Source of the DNA: Alphaproteobacteria bacterium
GTDB lineage: Bacteria > Pseudomonadota > Alphaproteobacteria > RS24
NCBI GenBank assembly: GCA_015163825.1
Contig: JAAOIL010000104.1
Span: forward strand, 1 to 6,374
Length of the DNA stretch: 6,374 nt
Reading direction: 5' to 3'
The position numbers were made by a program, and so were the translations under genes. The notes beneath the pieces were generated by a model, which ran no database searches, was not told the DNA's origin, and saw nothing but the letters and a program-made list of their open reading frames with translations. Of this stretch, positions 1-5,910 are shown piece after piece (position 1 is the first letter of the stretch; every line of letters starts with the position of its first letter).

Positions 1-533
1 GAAGTGAAAGTCTCGCGTTGTTCTTGGGCAAGCCAAATGCCTAGCACCCGCAAATCAAATAGGGAATAACGCCCATTCTTTTTACGAATAACCCACCAAT
101 CAACATTAATCGGCGGGCGACCAGTGGCAAAAATAATCTGGCTGGCAACGATGAAATTACGCCCCTTTTGTTGCACCCCTAATATCTCTAATGTTTCATC
201 ACGATAATCTGTTAGGCGGTTGGCATAGACTTTAACCACAAGTTGGCGAAATAGATTTTGAAAACGCATAAAATCTTTATCGGAAATCGTGCGCACCGTT
301 GTCCCCAATGTAAATCGCGCAATGCGGCGCATATTGGCGTGGGTATCTAGTAAATCGGCAAAAGCCGCTTCGCGCGCTGTGGCAGTTGTCTTTGTTGTCA
401 AAATACTGATGATTTGCTTTGCCAGCATATCTACAAAGGCGCGTGCGTGTAATCCATCATCGGCGTGTGCCGTTTGTGTCATTTGGAGTGACGCCAAAGA
501 AAAACATAATAGTAAGGCAAAAATATATTTCAT
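1..533 (-). CDS. mlaC: MlaC/Ttg2D-family periplasmic phospholipid-binding protein (3' end beyond the window)
   Basis: The reading frame is open for 177 codons from the ATG at 531-533 to the left edge, so the C-terminus is missing; E. coli MlaC is about 211 residues, so most of the protein is probably present. Residues 1-24 form a Sec signal peptide: a short K-containing start, a hydrophobic core (about 4-16), and an AHA cleavage site before DDG. The mature part matches the MlaC (Tol_Tol_Ttg2) family: an N-terminal helical region, RFTLG at about 73-77, the F..LF..L...Y....DY segment at about 91-110, VDW at 144-146, and the closing FDLRVLGIWLAQEQRETF at 159-176. In the known pathway MlaC carries phospholipids through the periplasm between outer-membrane MlaA and the inner-membrane MlaFEDB transporter. 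It begins one base after the mlaA stop, so the two genes are almost certainly co-transcribed and translationally coupled. Family call is firm; substrate and direction of transport are inferred. Confidence 0.9.
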   Translation of the reverse strand, partial: MKYIFALLLCFSLASLQMTQTAHADDGLHARAFVDMLAKQIISILTTKTTATAREAAFADLLDTHANMRRIARFTLGTTVRTISDKDFMRFQNLFRQLVVKVYANRLTDYRDETLEILGVQQKGRNFIVASQIIFATGRPPINVDWWVIRKKNGRYSLFDLRVLGIWLAQEQRETFT

Positions 534-534
534 T

Positions 535-1263
535 TTATTCCTCAAAATCTAATTCAGGTAGAGCGTCTAAATCAATCTTGCCATTGTGAATGCGGCTTTC
601 GCGGTTTTGATAATACAGACTACGGATAGAGGCGTAAAAATCAATTGATGTTTTTTCTATCTGCACCAATGTAGTATCGGCATTGGCGCGGGCATCTACC
701 GCTTGGATAACAAGTCCGCTTACCGTCCACACCGCACCCACGCCAAAATAAGTGACGGGGTTAAAAGCAATGTCAATCAGCATACCCCCAAAATCGCGCC
801 AAGGGGTGGGACCTATCCCAGGTGTGAAAGAATAAGGCAAAGGCGGCACACCATAAACCGCCAGCGTCTGCCCAAAATCTTCGCGGTGATATTTATGCCC
901 AAGACTTGTCGCCGGATCAAAAATGCCCCCAAAACCGATTGTGCTATTTAATAAAAAACGCGTCAATGTGGTATCGGCTCGTGCCTTTTCGCCTTGTAAA
1001 ACATCGTTCACAAAAGTGACAGGGGATTGCACATTATAGAAAAAATTACGGATAGTACGCCGCAAAGACGAGGGGATAATTTCATAAGTTTTTGCCAGAG
1101 GTCTTATCGCAAACCTATCTATCTGCTGGTGCACAGCAAACATTTTGCGATTAAACCGCTCTTGCGGGTCGCGAGGGTCGGGGTTGGCTATCGGGGGCGC
1201 ACCCCCACAACCGACCAAGATAAACACTGCCCCCAGCATCACTATATATTGTTTTACTCTCAT
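535..1263 (-). CDS. mlaA: MlaA/VacJ-family outer-membrane lipoprotein
   Basis: The 242-residue product begins with a lipoprotein signal peptide: MRVKQY, a hydrophobic core, and the lipobox LVGC with C19 as the lipidated cysteine. Residue +2 is Gly, not Asp, which fits sorting to the outer membrane. Family landmarks run in order: DPQERFNRKMF at 32-42, RPLAKTY at 54-60, FF.NVQSPV at 74-82, ND.LQG at 86-91, RFLLNSTIGFGGIFD at 102-116, EDFGQTL at 128-134, and the GIGPTPWRDFGG stretch at 149-160. Length is normal for VacJ. In characterised relatives MlaA sits in the outer membrane with a porin and removes mislocalised phospholipids from the outer leaflet, handing them to MlaC, whose gene follows here after one base. 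The start is the only one possible: an in-frame TAA lies at 1285-1287 with no start codon between, and the next Met (residue 9) would remove the charged part of the signal peptide. No Shine-Dalgarno sequence precedes the ATG. Confidence 0.95.
   Translation of the reverse strand: MRVKQYIVMLGAVFILVGCGGAPPIANPDPRDPQERFNRKMFAVHQQIDRFAIRPLAKTYEIIPSSLRRTIRNFFYNVQSPVTFVNDVLQGEKARADTTLTRFLLNSTIGFGGIFDPATSLGHKYHREDFGQTLAVYGVPPLPYSFTPGIGPTPWRDFGGMLIDIAFNPVTYFGVGAVWTVSGLVIQAVDARANADTTLVQIEKTSIDFYASIRSLYYQNRESRIHNGKIDLDALPELDFEE
539..543 (-). promoter_or_regulatory. Ribosome binding site of mlaC, inside the end of mlaA
   Basis: On the minus strand GAGGA lies five bases before the mlaC ATG, overlapping the last codons of mlaA just before its TAA stop. 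It supports the ATG at 531-533 as the mlaC start and makes coupled translation of the two genes likely. Confidence 0.7.
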
Positions 1264-1287
1264 AGAGATAGATTCTAGCCTATATTA
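1264..1287 (-). promoter_or_regulatory. Candidate -10 boxes for the mlaA-mlaC operon
   Basis: Reading the minus strand, two -10-like hexamers precede mlaA: TAATAT (1287-1282) and TAGAAT (1277-1272). The second ends only eight bases before the ATG, so a transcript from it would have almost no leader. I see no good -35 match at 16-18 bases from either box, so the exact promoter is uncertain. The segment is the only non-coding DNA upstream of the operon, which is the main support for a promoter here. Confidence 0.3.
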
Positions 1288-1290
1288 GCC
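1276..1290. repeat. Paired TAGCC repeats ten bases apart in the divergent promoter region
   Basis: TAGCC occurs at 1276-1280 and again at 1286-1290, separated by TATAT, so the two copies fall one helical turn apart. They overlap both candidate mlaA -10 boxes. Spacing and position would suit a protein-binding site, but the units are only five bases and could arise by chance. Confidence 0.25.
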
Positions 1291-1308
1291 TGGCACGAAA
1301 GGGATAGT

Positions 1309-1338
1309 TTGGACTTCTGCCGCTAGATATTATATAAG
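1309..1338 (+). promoter_or_regulatory. Candidate sigma-70-type promoter for metF-metH
   Basis: TTGGAC at 1309-1314 is a fair -35 box. It is followed at 16 bases by TATATA (1331-1336), or at 18 bases by TATAAG (1333-1338). Transcription would then start at about 1343-1346, giving a leader of roughly 40 bases before the metF ATG. The AT-rich core contains the 8-base palindrome TTATATAA (1330-1337). The call is by motif and position only. Confidence 0.45.
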
Positions 1339-1372
1339 CACAAGACTTAAAAAAAGATAAACAGGACAAAAC

Positions 1373-1377
1373 AAGGA
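1373..1377 (+). promoter_or_regulatory. Ribosome binding site of metF
   Basis: AAGGA lies seven bases before the ATG at 1385, a good Shine-Dalgarno distance. With the in-frame TAA at 1358-1360 and no other start codon between, it fixes the metF start. Confidence 0.75.
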
Positions 1378-1384
1378 TAATCTT

Positions 1385-2236
1385 ATGGTCGCCGTCTCAT
1401 TTGAATTCTTCCCACCGAAAAATATCCGCGCCGAGCAAGATTTATGGAGCGCCGTGGAGAAATTGGTGGTGGTAGAACCCGATTTTGTCTCCGTCACCTA
1501 TGGGGCGGGGGGCTCTACGCGTGCGCGGACGCATGAATGTGTGCGCACAATGGTAGAGAAAAATTTGGCAGTGGCGGCGCATCTCACCTGTGTTGGCGCC
1601 CCACGAGAAGAAATAGAGGCGGTCATCGCAGACTATGCTGCTATTGGTGTTAAGCATATTGTCGCCATTCGGGGTGATATGCCCGATATGGGGGCATTCC
1701 ACGCCCACCCGCAAGGCTATCAAGGCTCGGTGGAATTGGTGGCGGCGATTGCTGCGCATAATAATTTTGAAATAAGTGTTTCGGCTTATCCCGAAAAGCA
1801 TCCGCAATCGGCTTCGGTGGAGGCGGATATAGATTTGCTCAAGCAGAAAATAGAGGCGGGGGCAAGTCGTGCCATCACACAATTTGTTTTTGATATGGAT
1901 GTCTATTTACGCTTCCGTGATAGATTGGAGGCGGCAGGTGTGGATATTCCCGTGATACCCGCCATTATGCCCACCACTAATTTCGCAGGGGTGCAAAGAA
2001 TGGCAGCGCAATGTGGGGCGGCTATTCCCGCATGGTTGGCGACAAAATTTGAGGGTTTAGAAGACGACCGCTCCACCCAAAAAGAAGCCCGAAAAGCAGT
2101 GGCAGAGGAAGTCGCCACCGCACAATGTGCGCAACTGATAGAGGCGGGGGCAGAACGTATTCATTTTTACACACTCAATCAAGCCGATGTGACTTATAAT
2201 GTTTGCACACGGCTGGGTTTGGGAGCAGGACAATGA
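1385..2236 (+). CDS. metF: 5,10-methylenetetrahydrofolate reductase (MetF)
   Basis: The 283-residue product is a FAD-dependent, cytoplasmic TIM-barrel enzyme that reduces 5,10-methylene-tetrahydrofolate to 5-methyl-tetrahydrofolate, the methyl donor for the methionine synthase encoded next. Family motifs in order: SFEFFPPK at 5-12 (E7 corresponds to the catalytic Glu28 of E. coli), FVSVTYGAGGSTR at 34-46, AHLTCVG at 65-71, IVAIRGDMPD at 92-101 (D98 corresponds to Asp120), SVSAYPEKHP at 131-140, ITQFVFD at 164-170 (Q166 corresponds to Gln183), PTTNF at 196-200, FEGLEDD at 222-228 (F222 corresponds to Phe223), and HFYTLN at 260-265. All key residues are kept. The protein is about 13 residues shorter than E. 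coli MetF, chiefly because it begins directly at the first beta strand; in-frame stops upstream rule out a longer form. Its TGA stop overlaps the metH ATG, so the two enzymes are made from one transcript. Confidence 0.97.
   Translation: MVAVSFEFFPPKNIRAEQDLWSAVEKLVVVEPDFVSVTYGAGGSTRARTHECVRTMVEKNLAVAAHLTCVGAPREEIEAVIADYAAIGVKHIVAIRGDMPDMGAFHAHPQGYQGSVELVAAIAAHNNFEISVSAYPEKHPQSASVEADIDLLKQKIEAGASRAITQFVFDMDVYLRFRDRLEAAGVDIPVIPAIMPTTNFAGVQRMAAQCGAAIPAWLATKFEGLEDDRSTQKEARKAVAEEVATAQCAQLIEAGAERIHFYTLNQADVTYNVCTRLGLGAGQ
2221..2236 (+). promoter_or_regulatory. metH translation start within the end of metF (ATGA overlap)
   Basis: The metH ATG (2233-2235) shares four bases with the metF TGA (2234-2236). 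GGGAG at 2221-2225 lies seven bases before this ATG, and AGGA at 2227-2230 is closer than ideal. The frame is also open back to a TTG at 2203, but that start would add ten residues unrelated to MetH and deepen the overlap, so I chose the ATG. The arrangement is typical of coupled translation. Confidence 0.75.
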
Positions 2237-5200
2237 CACAAGATATAAGAGAACGCATCAAGCATCATATCTTGCTGAAAGACGGACCAAATGGGACGAT
2301 GATTCAAGCGCGGGAGCTAAGCGAGGAAGAATTTAGGGGCGACCGCTTCGCTGACCATCCGCAATCCTTGCGTGGTAATAATGATATGCTGTGCCTCACC
2401 CAGCCCGCTATCGTGCAAGAAATCCACGCCGAATATCTGGCGGCGGGGGCGGATATTATCGGCACAAATACTTTTTCGGCAACGTCTATCGCCCAAGCAG
2501 ATTATGGGCTGGAAGATTTAGCCAAAGAGATTAATTTTGAAAGTGCAAAGATTGCCCGCACCGCTTGTGATGTCGCACAGGCAAACACACCCGATAAACC
2601 TCGCTATGTGGCGGGGGCTTTAGGTCCTACCAATCGCACCGCCTCAATCTCGCCCGATGTCAATGATCCCTCTATCCGTAATGTCGATTGGGACACGCTC
2701 TATGGCGCCTATACACAAGCAGCGCAAGGCTTGCTAGATGGGGGCGCCGATGTGCTATTGATAGAAACCGCCTTTGATACCCTCAACACCAAAGCCGCTA
2801 TCGCCGCCGTCAGAGACATAAGCCAAGATATTCCCCTGATTGTATCGGGCACGATTACCGATTTATCAGGGCGCACATTATCGGGGCAAACAACGACAGG
2901 CTTCTGGCATTCCGTGCGACACGCAAAACCTTTCGCTGTTGGTCTTAATTGCTCTTTGGGGGCAGAAGAACTGCGCCCCTATGCACAAGAAATAGCCCGT
3001 GTGGCAGATTGTAATATATCTATCTATCCCAATGCCGGCTTACCAAATGCCTTTGGCGGCTATGATCAAACGCCAGAAGAAATGGTCGCTATTTTAGATG
3101 AGTTCGCCGCTAAAGGATGGCTGAATATCGTCGGGGGCTGTTGTGGTTCAACCCCTGCCCATATTAAGCGTCTGGCAGAGATTACCGAAAAATATCCGCC
3201 GCGTGTGGGGGTGAAGCCGCCTCATAAACTACGCCTATCAGGGCTAGAAGCCTTTACATTAAGCGATGAAATCCCCTTCGTTAATATCGGGGAGCGCACC
3301 AATATCACAGGCTCGGCGCGGTTTCGCAAACTCATCAGCGAGGGCGATTACGAAACGGCAGTGGAAGTCGCAAAACAACAAGTGGAAAGCGGTGCGCAGA
3401 TTATTGACATCAATATGGACGAAGGAATGCTGGATAGCGAAGCGGCTATGGTGCGGTTCTTGAACTTGCTAGCGGGGGAGCCCGACATCGCGCGGGTGCC
3501 ATTTATGATTGATAGTTCAAAATGGTCGGTCATAGAGGCGGGGCTAAAATGTGTGCAAGGCAAAGCGATTGTTAATTCTATTTCCCTGAAAGAAGGCGAA
3601 GCCCCCTTTGTGGAACAAGCGCAAGCCTGTTTGCGTTATGGGGCGGCTGTTGTCGTTATGGCATTTGACGAGCAAGGACAGGCAGACACGGCGACACGTA
3701 AATTTGAAATATGCAAACGCTCCTATGAGATTTTGGTCAAGCAAGTGGGCTTTGCCCCCGAAGATATTATTTTTGACCCCAATATATTTGCCGTTGCCAC
3801 AGGTATAGAAGAGCATAATAATTATGCGCTAGATTTTATTGAAGCGACAAAGCGTATTCGGGCAGAACTGCCGCATGTGCATGTGTCGGGTGGGGTGTCT
3901 AATATCTCGTTCTCGTTTCGGGGCAATGATAGAGTGCGCGAAGCGATGCATGCTGCCTTTCTTTATCATGCGATTGCGGCGGGTATGGATATGGGTATTG
4001 TCAATGCGGGGCAGTTGGCGGTTTATGAAGATATAGACGCCGCCTTGCGTGATGCGGTGGAGGATGTGATTCTCAATCGCCGTGATGATGCCACTGACCG
4101 CTTACTGGCGATTGCTGAAACATACAGAGGCAATGGCGAAGTAGCAGAAGTGGCGAATCCCGCTTGGCGTGAAGAGCCAGTGACGGCACGGCTAACCCAT
4201 GCTCTGGTGAATGGCATTGTTGATTTCATAGAAGACGATAGCGAAGAAGCCCGCATAACGCTTGGCTCGCCCTTGCTGGTGATAGAGGGGGCGCTTATGG
4301 ACGGTATGAATAAAGTTGGCGATCTTTTCGGGGCGGGCAAAATGTTTTTGCCACAAGTGGTGAAGTCGGCGCGTGTGATGAAACGTGCGGTGGCTTATCT
4401 CGAACCCTTTATGGAGGGTGGTGAAGAAAAATTGACGAGCAAGGGCAAAATCATTATGGCGACGGTCAAGGGTGATGTGCATGATATTGGCAAGAACATT
4501 GTCGGTGTGGTGTTGCAATGCAATGGCTTTGATGTGATTGATCTAGGGGTGATGGTGCCGTCTGCAACGATATTGGCGAAGGCAACAGAAGAGAAAGCCG
4601 ATATTATTGGTCTGTCGGGTCTGATTACCCCCAGCCTTGATGAGATGTGTTATGTCGCCCAAGAACTGGAACGCGGGGGGTTTAATCTGCCCTTGCTGAT
4701 TGGCGGGGCGACCACCTCTAAAGTGCATACGGCAGTGAAGGTGAATCCGAACTATAAAAACGGACAAGCGATTTATGTTACCGATGCTAGTCGGGCTGTC
4801 GGGGTTGTGTCAAAATTGCTCGCCCCCGACCAAAGAGATGCCTATTGCGATGACATCAATACAGAATATAAAGCAATGGCAGAAGCCCACGCTCGCAACA
4901 CACGCGAAGATACACGATTGCCATTGGCGAAGGCGCGGGAAAATGGCTTAAAGATTACACCTGCACCGCATAAGCCACAATTTTTAGGCACACACACATT
5001 GGCAGATTATGATCTCGCTGAATTGCGCAACTATATTGATTGGACACCCTTTTTCCATAGTTGGGATTTGCGTGGCACATATCCCGCCATTATGAGCGAT
5101 GATAAAGTGGGGGCGGCGGCGACTTCTCTATATAATGACGCACAAAAAATGCTGGACGATATGATTGCCAAGAAATGGCTAACGGCAAAAGCGGTTATTG

Positions 5201-5886
5201 GATTTTTTGCGGCGGCTCGTGATGGCGATGACATCGCTTTATTCACCGATGACACGCGCACTAAAGAGCAAGGGCGTCTGCATACATTGCGCCAGCAAAT
5301 GCAACATTCTAAGGGAGCAAAGGCGGTAGCCCGTGCTAATTATGCGCTGGCAGATTTTGTCGGGGGGGACGATTATGTCGGGGGCTTTGTCGTCACCACA
5401 GGACATGGCGAAGCCGCGCGCACCAAGATATTTGAAGCGGCTGGCGATGATTATAGCGCCATCTTATTCAAAGCGCTGGCAGATAGATTGGCAGAAGCCT
5501 TCGCCGAACGTATGCACGAACGCGTCCGCAAAGAATTTTGGGGCTATGCCGCAGACGAAGACCTAGATAGAGCAGGGCTTATTGCTGAGACCTATCAGGG
5601 TATTCGCCCGGCACCCGGTTATCCCGCCCAGCCCGACCACACAGAAAAAGCCACTTTGTTCCGCTTGCTCGATGCCGAGAAAGAAATAGGCGTGCGCCTG
5701 ACAGAGAGTTTCGCTATGTATCCGGGTTCGGCAGTATCAGGGCTTTATTTCAGCCACCCCGATAGCGTCTATTTCGGGGTCGGTCGTATCGGGCGTGATC
5801 AAATAGAAGACTACGCCAAGCGCAAATCTATGACGATAGAAGAATGTGAACGCTGGCTCGCCCCCATTCTCGCCTACCGCCCATGA
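2233..5886 (+). CDS. metH: Cobalamin-dependent methionine synthase (MetH), full length
   Basis: The 1217-residue product (E. coli MetH has 1227) transfers the methyl group of 5-methyl-tetrahydrofolate, via cobalamin, to homocysteine in the cytoplasm. All modules are present. The homocysteine domain (about 10-325) has zinc ligands C240 in GLNCSLG and C303, C304 in GGCCGSTP. The pterin domain (about 348-610) has NIGERTNITGS at 351-361, IDINMDEGMLD at 391-401, and FMIDSSKWSVIEAGLKCVQG at 424-443. The four-helix cap (about 645-735) includes F699 and L706, equivalent to the cobalamin-shielding Phe708 and Leu715. The cobalamin domain (about 737-885) has GDVHDIGKN at 747-755 with axial His750, and S801 in TPSLDEM. 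The C-terminal S-adenosylmethionine reactivation domain (about 905-1217) has D936 in IDWTPFF and RPAPGYP at 1125-1131. Key residues keep a constant offset of 9 from E. coli from the cap onward. The homocysteine loop reads KDGPNGTMIQ, where many homologues have DGAMGTMIQ. The enzyme should be active and implies a need for B12. Confidence 0.98.
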   Translation: MTQDIRERIKHHILLKDGPNGTMIQARELSEEEFRGDRFADHPQSLRGNNDMLCLTQPAIVQEIHAEYLAAGADIIGTNTFSATSIAQADYGLEDLAKEINFESAKIARTACDVAQANTPDKPRYVAGALGPTNRTASISPDVNDPSIRNVDWDTLYGAYTQAAQGLLDGGADVLLIETAFDTLNTKAAIAAVRDISQDIPLIVSGTITDLSGRTLSGQTTTGFWHSVRHAKPFAVGLNCSLGAEELRPYAQEIARVADCNISIYPNAGLPNAFGGYDQTPEEMVAILDEFAAKGWLNIVGGCCGSTPAHIKRLAEITEKYPPRVGVKPPHKLRLSGLEAFTLSDEIPFVNIGERTNITGSARFRKLISEGDYETAVEVAKQQVESGAQIIDINMDEGMLDSEAAMVRFLNLLAGEPDIARVPFMIDSSKWSVIEAGLKCVQGKAIVNSISLKEGEAPFVEQAQACLRYGAAVVVMAFDEQGQADTATRKFEICKRSYEILVKQVGFAPEDIIFDPNIFAVATGIEEHNNYALDFIEATKRIRAELPHVHVSGGVSNISFSFRGNDRVREAMHAAFLYHAIAAGMDMGIVNAGQLAVYEDIDAALRDAVEDVILNRRDDATDRLLAIAETYRGNGEVAEVANPAWREEPVTARLTHALVNGIVDFIEDDSEEARITLGSPLLVIEGALMDGMNKVGDLFGAGKMFLPQVVKSARVMKRAVAYLEPFMEGGEEKLTSKGKIIMATVKGDVHDIGKNIVGVVLQCNGFDVIDLGVMVPSATILAKATEEKADIIGLSGLITPSLDEMCYVAQELERGGFNLPLLIGGATTSKVHTAVKVNPNYKNGQAIYVTDASRAVGVVSKLLAPDQRDAYCDDINTEYKAMAEAHARNTREDTRLPLAKARENGLKITPAPHKPQFLGTHTLADYDLAELRNYIDWTPFFHSWDLRGTYPAIMSDDKVGAAATSLYNDAQKMLDDMIAKKWLTAKAVIGFFAAARDGDDIALFTDDTRTKEQGRLHTLRQQMQHSKGAKAVARANYALADFVGGDDYVGGFVVTTGHGEAARTKIFEAAGDDYSAILFKALADRLAEAFAERMHERVRKEFWGYAADEDLDRAGLIAETYQGIRPAPGYPAQPDHTEKATLFRLLDAEKEIGVRLTESFAMYPGSAVSGLYFSHPDSVYFGVGRIGRDQIEDYAKRKSMTIEECERWLAPILAYRP

Positions 5887-5906
5887 CCAAATTAGGCTAT
5901 AAGTAA
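5883..5906 (+). other. Seven-codon ORF bridging metH and the DjlA-like gene
   Basis: An ATG at 5883 overlaps the metH TGA by four bases (ATGA) and opens MTKLGYK followed by TAA. The stop is four bases before the ATG of the next gene at 5911. A product this short is unlikely to be a functional protein. It could help ribosomes that finish metH reach the next start, which has only a weak, badly spaced TAGG (5893-5896) in front of it. It may equally be chance. Confidence 0.2.
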
Positions 5907-5910
5907 TAGC

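Noticed and set aside
289..552. An 87-codon plus-strand open frame at the left end
   Set aside because: It is antisense to the start of mlaC, whose signal peptide and MlaC motifs are clear. The apparent hydrophobic stretch is the complement of that coding region.
703..1278. Two plus-strand open frames of about 82 codons opposite mlaA
   Set aside because: Both are antisense to the conserved lipoprotein gene and lack a recognisable domain or convincing start.
1330..1337. TTATATAA palindrome as a repressor operator
   Set aside because: It coincides with the probable -10 region of metF, and an AT-rich palindrome of eight bases is expected by chance in such DNA.
1321..1384. A possible SAM-II or SAM-V riboswitch before metF
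   Set aside because: The A-rich stretch resembles the A-rich part of such elements, but I cannot find the needed stem or pseudoknot, and the space after the predicted transcription start is too short.
1442..1882. A 146-codon minus-strand open frame opposite metF
   Set aside because: It lies wholly antisense to metF, which has every family motif. The translation is rich in Arg, His and Cys with no recognisable domain, as expected of a shadow frame.
2203..2232. A ten-residue N-terminal extension of MetH from a TTG start
   Set aside because: The added residues do not resemble MetH, they lie inside the conserved end of metF, and the ATG at 2233 has a plausible ribosome binding site and the classic ATGA overlap.
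4023..4518. Two overlapping minus-strand open frames of about 105 codons opposite metH
   Set aside because: They fall opposite the pterin-to-cap part of metH, which is strongly conserved. Their translations are low in complexity or atypical and match no family I know.
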